In this document: one piece after another, positions 20,861 to 33,215 of the stretch
Position numbering within the stretch: position 1 is the first letter of the stretch
Layout of the letters: every line of letters starts with the position of its first letter
Origin: Zygnema cylindricum
Lineage: Eukaryota; Streptophyta; Zygnematophyceae; Zygnematales; Zygnemataceae
Direction: 5' to 3'
Length of the DNA: 64,000 nt
Assembly (NCBI GenBank): GCA_037447655.1
Contig: JBBHKE010002557.1
Coordinates: 1-64,000, forward strand
The notes under the pieces: generated by a model
What the model was told of the DNA's origin: nothing
The model's database searches: none
The model's input: only the letters and a program-made list of their open reading frames with translations
Program-made: the position numbers and the translations under genes

Positions 20861-22400
20861 GATCTCCGCTGCGAATGATGAAATGCGATCGTTAATAGAA
20901 GCTCAAACTTGGGAGCTTGTGGAGCTTGTGGAGCTTCCGCCGGATTGAAAGGCCATCGGTTGTAAGTGGGTCTTCAAAGGTAAGCTGAATACGGATAATT
21001 CTATTGAAAGATATAAGACTATACTTGTTGCAAAGGGCTATAGTCAGAAAGAGGGAATTGACTATGAGGAGACTTTCTCTCCGGTTGTCCGGTTTCTAAC
21101 TGTTAGAATTCTTTTGTCTTTAGCAGCCATAAAGGATATGGAATTAGATCAAATGGATGTTTAGACAGCTTTCTTGCATAGAGATTTAAAGGAAGTGAGC
21201 TTTTTGAAGCAGCCTCAAATGTATGTAAAGACCCGAAAAGAAAATCTAGTCTGTAAACAGTTAAAATCTTTGTACGGTCCGAAGCAAGCTCCACGTTAGT
21301 GGAATCTGAAACTAGATGAGTTTCTAACTGGTCTCGGTTTTGTGAGGATTAGTTCACATCACTCAGTCTATGTTATAGAAGGGGAAGATGGGATTATTTA
21401 CATTGCGGTATATGTAGATCATTTGTTTCTGCTAAGTAAGTCATTAAATGAGATTAATAAAATAAAAGTAGCTTTGAATTCAAGATTTAAGATGAAAGAT
21501 TTAGGGGAGGCAAAGTATATTCTTGGAATTCAAGTAGAAAAGGATAGAGATAGGAGAATAACCTATCTAACACAGCATAAAGCAATTGGGAATGTGCTTG
21601 AAAAGTACAACATGGGGGAGGTAAAGGGAAGTGCCACTCCTATGGAATTTAAGCAAAAAATTGAAGGTATGGAGATCTAGAGAGGAGTCATTTTTTATGA
21701 CACCTTAGAATCAGGGGAGGCATATTTTATGGCCACTATTTTATATCAGTAGATTGTTCGCAGCCTAATCTACTTCATGAACTGCACGCGGCCAGATATT
21801 GCGGCAATAGTTGGTGTTTTAAGCCGAAGTCTACAGAATCTAAGGGGATGGGATTGGGAGGCATCAAAGAGGGTTCTTCAGTATCTTGAAGGGACACGGA
21901 ACCTGCGACTAGCTCTCGGTGGAGATGAAGTCAAAATTCTGACTTCGAGCGATGCGAGTTACGGAGACATGCTAAGCCGCCGTTCCAACACCAGATTCAT
22001 TCTGAAGATTAAAAGTGGAACATGCTGCTAGAGCAGTAAGCTTTAAAAAGTCACAGCTCAGTCTACAATGGAGGCTGAATATATGGCGGCAAGTTGAGCT
22101 GTCAAGAAGCTACTTTGGGTAAAGTCTCTCCTTCAAGAGCTTCATTTTATGCAATTTGGACTTCAAATAGTGTGGTGTGAAAACCAGGTAGCTATAGCGA
22201 TTGCATCTAACCCGCATCATCAATTTAAGAGCAAGCACATTGATATCAAGTTGCATTTTGTGAGAGAAAAGGTAAAGAACAAAATATTGAAAACAGTTAT
22301 CTGCCGAATGAAAAGATGGTAGTGGATATGATGACTAAGCCTTTACCGACACCTAAATTGAAGTTTTGTAGATCAAATGTGGACTTAGTGGCTGAGACAG
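20861..22400 (+). pseudogene. Copia C3b reverse transcriptase and RNase H (decayed)
   Basis: RT starts WISAANDEMRSLIEAQTWEL and reads [45 protein letters not shown] followed by a stop and TAFLHRDLKE. The catalytic motif is YVDH (YVDD with the second Asp lost, about 21412-21423). After DLGEAKYILGIQVEKD and TPMEFKQKIEG come a stop and IYFMNCTRPDIAAIVGVLSR. RNase H shows SSDASYGDMLSRRSNTRF, STMEAEYMAAS and IVWCENQVAIAIASNP. Several stops and a frameshift near 22290 rule out function. A polypurine tract (22406-22418) follows. Confidence 0.9.
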
Positions 22401-22418
22401 TCTTAAGGTTTAGGGGAG

Positions 22419-23223
22419 TGTTGTTTTGGAAACCTTTGTCCTCTTTTTATCTCGTGTGTGAGAACTAGATACTGGACTTAGTCATTTATGTGTACAAACT
22501 GAATTGGCGTAAACTGAATTTAGTGTGACATATAACTTCGAACGGGTCACTGGTTTCGTACACTCTAAGGACACGTGTCGGTCTATGAGGGATTAAAGGT
22601 TGTTGATCTGGACGGCGAAAGTAGCGATTCATTTGGGGAACGTATTTACACGTGGAGGTTCAACTTCGGTGATGAACGAATGTACGAACTCAGGACGGAG
22701 TCCGCCATCATTTTAGTAGATGAAATATTGATTGCGCCGTCATTTTAGTGAATGAACTTTTGAAAGCGTATCATTTTATTTTAGTAGCCGACTTTTCTAG
22801 GTTGATGTAAATATGTGTACGGGTGACGGCAGGGTTTATGTTAGTGTACTGGTTGACCACCGTAATTGTGGTACGGTGTAGATCAGCTGTAGTCTAACTT
22901 GTATATGTAGGACTTAGTATATTTTTCGAGTTAGTAATTCCTTGTATGAAAACTGCAAAGCAATTTTTTGGAGTTTTTGAATTGAAAGATCATTCTGATC
23001 TTTTGGCATAACCATGTGAAATTCTGCATGTGATTTTTTTGTGGTATTATCTATATCGTGGCAGATTTGCAGACCTAGAGTATTTGTGGTTTGATTGGGG
23101 CTTCATTGTGAAGTTAGTCTTTTGTGGGTTTTTGTGAGAGTTTCCTTTTTGTGTTTTACACACTATGGCAACTGCTGGTGCTTCTTTTTCTTCCTCTAGG
23201 GCACCGGTTGCCTCAAGTCAACA
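22419..23223 (+). mobile_element. Copia C3b 3' LTR, 805 bp
   Basis: It starts TGTTGTTTTGGAAACC after AAGGTTTAGGGGAG and ends CTCAAGTCAACA. It is the direct partner of 17015-18862 and the reverse-orientation partner of 12659-13742. The open frame 23165-23416 starts inside it and is not a gene. Confidence 0.92.
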
Positions 23224-23522
23224 TGAATTTCGTAAAGTACATTTTCCAGATGTTTGGTTCAAACTTCATCCGTCCAACTCTGTGAAACTGCTCGTTCGAT
23301 ATTTGACACGTGTATGTGAGCGTCGACGCCATTCTGAAATACCAGCACAGTCCTCATATGCCGACGCGTGTCATTGTATAAGTACTATTCACTCTATTGT
23401 CCTCGTACTATTGTAACACTATTAAAGGTAAATATTAGAGCGGACGTAAACAAAAATATTCTCAGTCTTAGAGCTCCCCTTATAGCTTTATCTACTGAGT
23501 ACTAAAGCTTTGAAAAACTAAC
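23224..23522 (-). mobile_element. LTR fragment of another copia family
   Basis: The right edge is AAAAACTAACA then CTCCCCTAAAGCTTTAGAC, which on the minus strand is a polypurine tract followed by an LTR starting TGTTAG. The left 200 bp match 26735-26945. The left boundary is set only by the C3b LTR end. Confidence 0.6.
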
Positions 23523-23847
23523 ACTCCCCTAAAGCTTTAGACCTAGTACGTCACTCAAAATGCCTAAGTTTAAAACTTCTAGATACGTTCATTCATTTAT
23601 GACCGGTTAGTCGTTCCAAAGCTAAAACCACTCAGACCACATTTATAATTATACCCACGAAAAACATGTGCTTGATATCACGCCCTCAAAATAGTCTTTT
23701 GCATCACCATAACGTTCTACGTACATTCAGTCCCCCAATGCGCGAAACCATCCAAACCTCCACACTACACTTGTTAATGGTTTACTCACAGAGCGTCGCG
23801 TGCGCACAAAGTGTTGCGTAGACACGAAACTATATTTTCAAAAACAA
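23523..23847 (-). mobile_element. Retroelement debris and C1/C2-like LTR start
   Basis: It begins with the polypurine tract of the previous LTR. It ends with ACGAAACTATATTTTCAAAAACAACA, the inverted start of a C1/C2-type LTR, followed by its polypurine tract CTCCCCTTAAAA. Confidence 0.55.
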
Positions 23848-25434
23848 CACTCCCCTTAAAATGTAGTTTTGTGCACCTGAAAAAAAAACCTAATTGTACC
23901 TTTCCGTAAATTCTAATTTCTTCCCTTTTTTTTCTTTCAAACGTCATTATTGCTTTTACGTCACTGCTGCTCCAACTGCCTCCATGTCTTCGAAACTCCG
24001 CCTTCTTAACAACTGACTCCTTACCGCGCCTTCTTGACAACTGCCTCTTTGCCGCGTTAGTCATTTAATATTCAAACACTCTTTGACTTTTATGAATAAC
24101 CTTTTCAACCGCTTTTTTAATTTATGTGAATTTTATAGACTTACAGATTTGAATATCGTCCCGTTACAGCTCCCCCTATGCCATAAACGTCAAACTGTCC
24201 TCTCATTAATGCTATACCACCTCTTTATTAAATTTGAATTTCCACCCGTATTCATCACTTAGTCATATAAACAGTATTTGTCAAAAAATATCTCGTCTCT
24301 ACACACTTTCATTAAACAGTTGCACCTTCTTTTCTATTTAATACTTCCATGCCTTACTGTTTCTTTGATATATGTTGCCTACGTTACTACACCAAATTTC
24401 TTTATACCTTGCTGAAAAGTCGTTCAAGTCTCTCCATTTGCGTGTCACACATCCTCTTAACGTTGCAGGTCGCGTTCTCTTGTGTGATCAATTTTGTGAC
24501 CTGTTTTTTCTCTTATTGTTTTCCCGCAATATGTACCTCTTCTTTGTTTTCTTATGACATTCAGGTCTATTTATATTCTTTGTACTTTTTCCATAATTTT
24601 CCTTCCCATAAAGTGTGATTTTTCTCACTAATTTTTGATCATTTTTTGAAAACCTGCAACTCCCTTTAAGTGTATTCCTCCTTAGTATGTTCATTCTAAT
24701 CCTATTATACTTTAGATGGACTCTCCTCTTCCTAATTTTCCTTTTTGTTTTCCCATTTTCTTCATTTTTATTACCTATTTCACTCTCATAAACTTTGTAT
24801 CTTACTCTATTTTCTTGAACACTTACTCTTAATCCTTCTCTGAGTGCATTAATTTTCACGTCCACATTATTTTCCACTTCCAACGTTAATTCTCCATCTT
24901 CTTCTCTAACTCTTCTTACTTTAATAGCTCACTCTGTTGTAAGTCTTTTCGAGTCACCAAGTTGTCACCGGTGTCACAAAGTCTTAGTCCTTTTTGCTTT
25001 CGGATTTCTCCACACTATTTTCGGTGACAACACCATTTCCACCGCTTTCCACATTATCCATATTTTGAAAAACACAAATGGTTTGTAAGTAAAAGAATTC
25101 TCTGACGAAAAGTTTGTCCTTTTTGTCGACACTTGGGTATTCTATTCGCTCTATAAACAGTGTTCATTGCCTTTGTGTGGTAGGTCGGACTCGGTTGTTG
25201 TCCCATCTGTTTTTGAAGTTTTTTGTAACACATGCACTTTTATATGATGGACATACCTTGAAGGTATGTCTTAAATAATCAAAGTAAAATCAATTCTTAG
25301 GTCCATTTCCAGAACTTACTATTACTTATAATTTTATGAAACTGAAACTTAGATCCCTTAATATTCCTCTTATTTGATAAAACCTTTTTAGTGGCCTCTT
25401 CTTCTAAAACAAATCTTCTTGCTAAAGTTAAGGT
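23848..25434 (-). other. AT-rich interior of reverse copia element, no recognisable pol
   Basis: It lies between an LTR start (23847) and a gag (25435-25956) on the minus strand. Open frames here (for example 24488-24883, 131 codons, Lys/Arg/Asn-rich) are low-complexity and match no pol motif I know. The element looks non-autonomous, gag-only. Confidence 0.5.
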
Positions 25435-25956
25435 CTAATCCTTTTTGTCAATTAAAGTCAATCTATCTAATGCACTTTTATGTTTTTTAGGTAGGCTTCT
25501 CGTTAACAAGAGAGCTTGTTGAGCATCTGTAAAGTTTCCTCCTGCCAAAGCATTTTCTACAAATAAAACTTCTAGATCAATACAGTGTTTCTTCATACTA
25601 CCTCCTATATACTTATATTCAACTATTTTGGTCACACTACTACACCAATGATATATATAAGTCTTTTGATACGTACATTTTAAGCACTTCCATAATTCAG
25701 TAACACTTTTTAAGCTTAGGTAAGACATTACCATTTCCTCATTCAAGGAGTTCTTGATAACCCTTAGACACTCTAGGTTCTTATTTGTCCATCCATTTGA
25801 CGTTTCGCCCAAAGTTCCATCCACCTTATCCATTAGCTCCATCATCTTGAAGTAGCTTTCGAGCATACACTTCCAGTAGTAATAGTTAGATCCATCAAGA
25901 ATTGGTAGCCATGGGCGTGTGCCCATTACATATCGTCCATAGCCTATTTCATCCAC
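25435..25956 (-). pseudogene. Copia gag, N-terminal capsid part
   Basis: Ty1/copia gag. It starts near the primer-site-like stretch around 25915-25930 (minus strand GTAATGGGCACACG) and reads MGTRPWLPILDGSNYYYWKC, then MLESYFKMMELMDKVDGTL, VIKNSLNEEMVMSYLSLKSV and TELWKCLKCTYQ, and later VEYKYIGGSMKKHCIDLEVL and LTRSLPKKHKSALDRL. The frame is open for 173 codons. Its likely true start is the second Met (MGTRPW), aligned with the ATG of the gag at 28140. No zinc knuckle or protease follows. Confidence 0.85.
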
Positions 25957-26680
25957 GGATACTCATAGAAACACCCACAGACTACTCCAAAAATAATTGT
26001 GTTTGAGACACCACACATTATTTTACAATAAAGTTAATCAACTCAAACTGCACCAATGTGGAGTATACTATAGACGCTATAAACCCCCAAAGTTAAAGCC
26101 AAATCCACCAAGGAATCTATAAGATATAAGCTCCAAAGATTCCCTAAAATAGCTGGCAGCTATTCAAAATAAACACGTAGACTTCCCACAGAATTCTAGA
26201 GAATTGACAAAACATATTGCAACTATGTAAACAAATCGTTTTTAGGTCATCAAATATTTTTACAAAGTTTCTTAAAAAAAAAATCAATCAGCGTGATCAC
26301 ACCATCAGGTCAAAGTTGCAGAATAACAGTTTTGCCATTACTTTGATAAGCTCAACTGTGATGATGAAAACAATCTAATTCCTACAAGTTATACTCAAAG
26401 AGTAACCAACTTGGTCCTACACTAATTCTAGAGCTACACTTGTGACTAAGTACTGTACCCGATTAAAACAGTATACGCCTAATGTACTTGAGGTAGGTTG
26501 CAACCCTAATTGCTACTTGCCGCTAATAGAATAGTGAAACACTATTTTATAATGTGCTAAACTACAAACAAATGTTTTCTAAGTATTAACAAATACATGT
26601 TTGTACAAAAGGTGTTACTGATGTTTGTCAGCATAGGTCATATAAGTCTAGTCGTGCGGTACGAAACACCTGAGTGCGTT
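25957..26680 (-). mobile_element. C2-type copia LTR and leader
   Basis: On the minus strand the stretch around 26390-25957 aligns well with the forward copy at 34040-34470: blocks CAAAGTAATGGCAAA, GCAACTTTGACC, GTGTGATCAC, and GAAATAGGCTATGGAC just before gag. The part 26400-26680 is more diverged and its outer limit is not clear. Confidence 0.7.
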
Positions 26681-26949
26681 CGCGTGCTTGGTCACTTGTG
26701 GTCCCGTGCGAAAATCGCTGCCGACAACACGATTCGAATCACCACTTCATGTTAAATTTTTTACAGTTCATTTACCGGATGTTTGGTTCAAACTTCGTCC
26801 GTCCAACTCTGCGAATCCACTTGTTCAATATTTGACACGTGTTTGTGAGCGTCGGCGCCATAGTGAAATACCTGCACAATCCTCATATGCCAACGCGTGT
26901 CCCTGTAGAGGTACTATACACTCTATTGTCCTCATACTAGTGTAATGTT
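26681..26949. repeat. Dispersed repeat shared with 23224-23430
   Basis: It shares CCGGATGTTTGGTTCAAACTT and a following 170 bp with 23250-23430. Both copies keep a similar open frame (DVWFKL-PSNS, YLTRVCERRRHSEIPAQSSY), but each is short and joined to different upstream sequence, so I call a repeat rather than a gene. Confidence 0.55.
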
Positions 26950-27300
26950 GTCATGAGGCAACTAGTGCCCCTGAAGAAGAAGAAGCACCGCCATTTACCA
27001 TAATAATCAATACACAAAGAGGAAACTCTCACGAAACCCCACAAAAGACCAACTTCACAATGAAGCCCCAAGCAAATTAGACACACCCTAGGTCTAAAAA
27101 TTTGCCACAATGTAGATTATACAACAAACAAACCACATGCAGAATGTCACAAGGTTCTACACAAAGATCATGAAGATCTTGAAATTCAAAAGACACTAAA
27201 AAACTATTGGATTTAACTTCAATCTGTAGCGATAAATTTTCTCGTCGCTTTAACAAATCGTTACTCTGGAAAATCACAAAACAAAGGACGCCAACAAATG
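26950..27300 (-). mobile_element. C3-like LTR 3' fragment
   Basis: It starts TGTTGTCATGAGGCAACTAGTGCCCC and follows the C3a LTR (12659 onward) through the GAAGAAGAAG, CACAAAGAGGAAACTCTCACG, GACCAACTTCACAATGAAGC and CCACATGCAG blocks before diverging near 27190. Confidence 0.7.
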
Positions 27301-28135
27301 TCGGTGAAAAATACGATTCACTATTTTTGGTACGCCGTAAAATTCAAAAGATTACATGACATATATTTTTGTATGCCACGTCAGACAAAATTACGCCACG
27401 TAAATTTTTAAGGATACAACGTCACTACAAAAGATAATTCAAACGACAAAGTACCACGGGAAATTTAAACTTCAGATATTACCCGGAAAATCCGGTGTAA
27501 CTCAACTGAACTTTGAAATTCAAATATTTGGTTTCAAACTTAGTAAGAAAATTCAAATTCTTAGTTTACAAAATTTGAATATTTCAATCCGATATAGCTT
27601 AGTTCGTTATATTCAAGGAGAACTGTGTTAGTTTAGGGAGTATATAATTATCATTGTAGGAAGTAGAAAATACTCAGATTAGTTTACATTGTGTGTTTAC
27701 ATTCTTTTAACGAAATTCCATTTGCTTTGAGTTTTGTGTTAATCTGAATGTGAATATTGAAGTGAAAATCTGATCAAGTATAATCTGAGTATTTCAGAAG
27801 GTTATTATGGTCAGATGGGAAGTAAGTAATTATCTGAATATAATCTGAGTATTTCAGAAGGTTATTATGCTCAGAAGGGAAGTAATTATTTTAATGCCAA
27901 TAAGACAAATTGACTTCAAGGTCTGACATCAAATTTCTTTAAAGGAGGAAGTCTTTAATAGATTTCACGGGGACAGGTTAATTGTCTAAAGTCTGTTTCA
28001 GATAAAAGTTAATATTTAAGAATTCAAGATACCCTGAAGTAATTTGTTTGTAAAGAATTTGTAAGAGCGTCGCTTAGGCAGTTTAAGGTTGCTTAGCTTT
28101 AAGTGATCAGTCAAGATGGACGATCAAAGTTAACA
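27301..28135 (+). mobile_element. Probable copia LTR leading into gag
   Basis: AT-rich sequence ending AAAGTTAACA (28135), immediately followed by the half-tRNA primer site and gag. It contains a 60-bp period tandem duplication (27781-27828 and 27841-27888). The left limit is not defined. No gene is seen. Confidence 0.5.
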
Positions 28136-28136
28136 A

Positions 28137-28150
28137 GTTATGGGCCCACG
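28137..28150 (+). other. Primer-binding site overlapping gag ATG
   Basis: GTTATGGGCCCACG contains the 13-base complement to the initiator tRNA-Met anticodon arm. The gag ATG is at 28140-28142 within it. Confidence 0.75.
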
Positions 28151-28330
28151 CCCTAAACTGTATGTATTCAATGGATCTAACTATCTGTTATGGAAGACAC
28201 TTATGGAAGGACATCTCGAGGAGAAAGACCTTCTTCATGTGGTGGATAAATCAATTACAAAGATATCATCAGTATCAGATGATGAAGGATCTGAACAGAT
28301 GGATAATACAAAAGTAAGAAATTATTGCAC
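28140..28330 (+). pseudogene. Copia gag N-terminus, truncated
   Basis: The N-terminus reads MGPRPKLYVFNGSNYLLWKT, then LMEGHLEEKDLLHVVDKSIT and a DDEGSEQMDN stretch, matching the 5' end of copia gag (compare 25956 minus and 18870 plus). After about 28325 the sequence changes to gypsy M-family leader, so the gag is broken there; the rest of the open frame to 28433 is not gag. Confidence 0.85.
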
Positions 28331-30920
28331 CTCAAAACTGCAATTTCGTTACAACCCTCATGGGGGGTTACATTGTGGAACACCACGTAACTTTTCCGAT
28401 TTTCATCTATATTATGTTGTTAAATGTCACTAGGGATTCAGTTTAGGATTAACTGATTTTTGGTCCATTAATTACATTAAGTCAAAGTTTGGCGTTTTCG
28501 TGTCATTTTCAATACTTTATCTTATAATAATAAAACAAATTTTGACTTTCACTCGCCAATCTTGCCGCAGTCGAAAGTATAACTTGTTGGCCCAAGTGTA
28601 GTACGGATTATTATGTCTTATGTCAGTTCAATAACACTTTCTCTTCTTTTATTGGTTAATTGCATAGAGTGTTGTTCTTTGGTCTAAAATAGACCGCAGA
28701 AGCCACCCAAACTATCATGCAAAAAGCTAAGCAAAAATAGGTCGACGAACAATCATTTGAAATGCATCCTCCATTTAACATACAACAACATTTAGGGTTT
28801 CATGGAATAATCAACATAAATAAACCCTATGACATCATCTAAGGTTTGATGGAATAATCGACATAAACAAACCCTAGGACAAATGCATAAACAATGCATA
28901 TCAAACATATATAAAACAACATAAATAAATAATAAAGACAAATGCATTTCACATAAACAAAAGTATAATCAAAGTATAATTAAATAATCATTATATCATT
29001 CAAAGTGCATGACCAAAACAACAACCCTAAAAGTCTACATCTTCGGTCCCCACTTTACTAACCAGCATTGATCAATATTCTAATGAAGCTCAAATCTATA
29101 TATACACTTGTGAGCTGTTAACAAATCACTAAGTGTCAAAATAACCAACGTAAATTACGTAACTGTCATTAAATCAAACTAATCGTAAGCGTACACCTGA
29201 AAGTCAAGCAATCGTAAGCGTACACTTGTCTGCAAATACGACATCGTACACACACAAATTACACTATCAAAACCCTAATTGATCACTTAAAAATAAACAT
29301 CATAATCAACACTAATTTATAATGATGTAAAAGACAAAACAATGTTTCTCCAAATATTTACACCGACGCATCCACAAATCCGCGTCATAAGTGACAACTT
29401 GCTTAGTCACTTGTCGATAAGTCCACGTAGTGAACCGACATCGCATATGTACGGTCCACTAGATAATGTGTCATAAAAACAATGTGGTCCCTTAAAAATA
29501 TCGGTGGACGTCGTCCGCCCTCCACGTGTACCTCGAACAACTTGCCGAAATCAATTCGTACGATCCAAATCCTGTCCGTACCGAAATCACGTACTTCGTC
29601 ATAAATGCGCCTTGTCGCATTTAAGGTACACGTCATTTTCGATAAATTCATGTCGCAATAAGCGACAACTTAAAGTACACCTGTTAAATACGACGCTCCG
29701 TACCGGCGACGTCCCATGTAATAAATTTCATCTGTCGCATTTTTTTTCGTACGTGCGACGTACCATTTTATCTTCGTCGATTATCTCACGTCGGATTGCT
29801 TCGCGATCCGCCGTCCATTTCCTCTCACATTTCGCGCCACTCAATTACTCCATTAATTTTATGTGTACATTTAATTCCCCAATCCATAAATCCTTTCGAA
29901 CCTCCACAATATATCGCGTAAATGCGTACGCACGAAACATCGCGTACGCACGAAACGCTCCGTACGCACGAAACTAAGTTTTCAAAAACAACATAGAGTT
30001 GGCCTTGTTGACCTAAAACTGGACAAAACTTTGATGTATAAGGCACTTGGGTCCAAAGAAGACAAGTTTCTTTTTTAGTACTGTCTCTTGAGAAAACCCC
30101 CATAAATTCCAAACAAACGTTTTTTTGAAGAATCTTTGTCTTCAATGTGTGTTTGACTCTATTGCCATCTTCGTTTTGAATTTGTCTTTTGTGGAGATCT
30201 TAATTCATGCAGGTAGTTGGCAATATCCATCTTTTGGGCTATTCCGACGTTTTGTTGTTGAAACTAAGAAGAGTCAAGTCGATTTTGAGCTACGGAAACC
30301 GAGGGGGGAAGGAGGACCTTACCTGGTTTCGGTGCCATCGGGAGAGATTTCGTTTTCTCTTTGTGTCAGCATTGCTTTCCGGAGTATGTTGAGCTTGCTT
30401 TACTATCATTCTTAATTCATATTTTATTCTATTTTTTTGGACAAGGTGATATTGTTAAATCTAAATCAGCCAATTCTTTTTATATCCGTTATTTCTTTGT
30501 GGGAGTTCATTTGGGCCCTCTTTGGTAGCCCTTTTGGCTTCGTTTGCGTTTCAGCCGAAGTAGGCTGCTAAAATCTTTTGTACCAGGACACCAGGTTTTG
30601 AGGGAGCATTTGTGAGACATCCAGCTAATAAGCACAATTGGGATCTCAGTCTGATGACCAAAAACCCACCCCGTTCTTCCCGGTTTGATGTGGGAAGGAA
30701 GGGGGAGCGGGTATCTTTCTCACCTGCCCATACATTCATTCCTACTGGTTGTCCGATTGCCTCCTATGTTTTGCATGCATGTTCACAAAAAGAACACTGG
30801 CAAAAAAGAGCATTATTCATCATCATGGGAAGCATCCGCATCTGGAGTTATTTACAAGAATCCTATGCAACCCAGTGCTAGTCGTGGGCATTATCATATA
30901 TTTCCCGGGCACGCTCGACA
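28331..30920 (+). mobile_element. Gypsy M-family leader and 3' LTR, split by solo LTR
   Basis: The leader runs 28331-28669 and resumes at 29999-30600 after a C1-type solo LTR. Both parts match the leaders at 1130-2100, 36730-35580 (minus) and 62800-61850 (minus). An LTR of about 310 bp (30610-30920) follows, ending GGCACGCTCGACA. It has no pol, and its 5' LTR is missing. The FEGAFVR-like reading at 30598-30620 also occurs at the head of the reverse gag at 35577. Confidence 0.7.
28670..29993 (-). mobile_element. Solo LTR of copia C1, 1324 bp
   Basis: On the plus strand it reads TGTTGTTCTTTGGTC to TTCAAAAACAACA. The target duplication TAGAG is at 28665-28669 and 29994-29998. It is an older relative of the C1 LTRs at 3915 and 7474. 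The worn palindrome and the GCGTACGCACGAAAC repeats lie near its right end. Open frames 29403-29651 and 29504-29977 lie within it and are not genes. Confidence 0.95.
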
Positions 30921-32775
30921 TTAGTACTCCATTTTTGCAAAAATACTGTTCCTCTTGGTGTCCCATGAAGCCACATGCTACACACTTAGAACCTTCGGTG
31001 GTGTAATACCCCCTTAGCTCGATTGACACGTGAGCATCATCAAATTTTGGAAGTTTAATCTGCCTCAACTGCGATTCAGACATCTTAGATGTTTCAGACC
31101 AGGGAGTTGTGCTGTAACTCTTCTTAGTTACTGATGTTCTTTCTTCTCCCCCCCCCTTTGTTTCCGTTCCTGCTGCTTTCGAGTCCTTTGAGCTCCTTCC
31201 TTCTCAAATTCTTTTTTCTTGATGACGAGTTTGGGTTTGAGTTTTCTAGGACAACGTTTCCACCTATAACTGGTTTGTTGACAATTAAGGCAATTGTACA
31301 AAAAAACTCTATCATCAGCCTTCATGGCTTGTTTCGGTCCGTTATCAGCCACTTGTTTTCCTTTAAGCTTCCGCAAAGCTTGAATTTTAGTTTGTTCCTC
31401 ATGGTTCAAGCATATCTCTTTGACAAACCTTGCAAAATTCCCTCTTGCCTTGCATGTTACTGCTTTCTCCTTGGCTTCACTATGAACAAAGTGGTCATAT
31501 AATTTCATGGCGGCTAGCAAAATTTGTTTTGTAAAGGGATTGAAATCAAGAATTGCCTGGTCGGCAATCCAATTGTCCAGAGCGGCCTGCCCTATTTTCC
31601 CGAAAGTATTACGGACAGCGATGAAAAATTTGGTGGCCATGGACAGCAGATCGATATTGGAAAGTTTTGTTTACTGACAAAGGCACGAGAGTAGGTTTAA
31701 AAGATTACGCGGTGTTTCATTCTTCAAAAACCAGAGTTCTGTAAATTCTTTAATTACAGATTCATTTCTTTTAGTGTAGAGATCTTTATAGGTGTCCAAA
31801 AGAGTAGTACAAGAAGCATGGTTTGACATCATTCGGGTGGCGGCTTTGGCTGCGTTGATCGCTTTCAATTGGTTAACGTATGCTAGTCCTTATCCTTGCA
31901 GTTTCATATCGTTGATGAAAATGGTAGTGACATGTGTGGAAGCACATGCAACTAGATCGCCCTCCGCTTGGACTACAGCCTCATCTAGAACAAGATCAGA
32001 AACTTTGATGCAACGGGCCATCAAAAGGTGCTACCTCTCTTTATAGTCGGCTAGTGCACCTCCAGAAAGGTAATTAACCATCATTGGAAAAAGAGTGGTT
32101 TTGAAAGTTAACAGGAATGGCTCCTCCTCGATATTTGTTGATTTTGGACTAAGGGAAGGATTTCCACAATAATTCGAAATCAAAAAATGCAATCTCTGAA
32201 CTGTCCCCTGTAAAAATCCGGACGTATCCCATTTCTTTCTCTTCTTCCGCAAGATTTGTGAATTGTGGCGAAGACAGCATGGGGGGACTGACAAATTGAG
32301 CAAGGGAGATGACTGGTAGATCCTCGTCCTCGAGACCCAAACCGCCTCGTTCTCCGCTAGAAGGTGCTGCCCTACGAGAGGTGGATCCCCCCCCCACAGG
32401 GTCGATGTTTCCAACTAATGTGGACCTTGATCCCCTTGGTTCAAACGGTGTCCGAGTAAGACGTCTTGTCGTGACGGGTGGAATCTAGAGGTTGAGTCTG
32501 TTTAGGGGAGTACCCTAAGAGGACGAAGACAAAGGAGAAGGTGGGTGGCCTTGCTTGAGAAACGGTGTATGCCTTCTAGCACTACGTCCCGATCGAGATG
32601 AAGTTGGAGGTTCAGAGGTAAAAGATGGGGGGCGACATTGAGGTGGAGAATAGGCAAAAATAGTGGTTTCAGGCAAGGCGGATATAACAAGGGGTCCACC
32701 ACCAACCCGAAGAGTGCTACGGAAATATCCTTGGAGTCGGCTAGAGGTCCTTGGAACTAAGAGATGAAGAATCAT
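30921..32775 (-). pseudogene. Retrotransposon gag, probably gypsy type (decayed)
   Basis: On the minus strand a capsid-like region spans several frames. The parts are VSDLVLDEAVVQAEGDLVAC (about 32010-31950), INAAKAATRMMSNHASCTTL (near 31860-31800), then MATKFFIAVRNTFGKIGQAA...AILDFNPFTKQILLAAMKLY (31640-31500), and two Cys-His knuckle-like motifs: CLNCQQTSYRWKRC (His to Tyr, about 31290-31250) and CVACGFMGHQEEQYFC (about 30980-30935, longer spacing than CX2CX4HX4C). A Pro/Ser/Arg-rich N-terminal part lies at 32775-32150. It has at least three frameshifts. No protease or RT follows on this strand; at 30921 it abuts a gypsy LTR in the opposite orientation. Confidence 0.6.
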
Positions 32776-33215
32776 AAGAAGATCTAAAGAAACTAAGAAA
32801 GTTAACGCCTAGTATAAGGATTTTGCAGAGGTGTTGGTGTAAATATTTTGTACAACAGAGATTTGTCATTTTGCTAATTAGTTTATTATTGTAGATTTGT
32901 TCATTTTGACATACCTCGAATTATTCGGGTATACTCACAAGTGTTTAGGTAGATGGTAGATACTGCACGGCTGGTATGCATCCGTACAATCAGTAGTGAA
33001 CCCTCTGAGTATAACTTGTAGGACTTAGATTATTTTGAGTATCACAGCTGAGTTAATCAAAGAAATGGCAAACTGTTTTTCAGTAACTTTGACCTGTTGG
33101 TGTGATCACTCTGATTGATGTTTTGATGTGAAACTTTGTGAAGATATTGTATGATCTGGAAATTATACGTGTGTTTAGTTTCAATCTGTTCAGTTATCTC
33201 CATAAAATTCTCCAT
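32776..33215 (+). repeat. C2 copia LTR fragment, first direct repeat
   Basis: The stretch 32776-33212 is a direct repeat of 33780-34200, about 85% alike by eye: GTGTAAATATTTTGTACAACAG, TTATTATTGTAGATTTGTTC, GGGTATACTCACAA, and TAACTTGTAGGAC blocks. It lacks the LTR 5' part that precedes the second copy. Confidence 0.85.

Noticed and set aside
24488-24883. 131-codon basic minus-strand frame
   Set aside because: Low-complexity AT-rich sequence without a motif, inside a gag-only copia element; not enough to call a gene.
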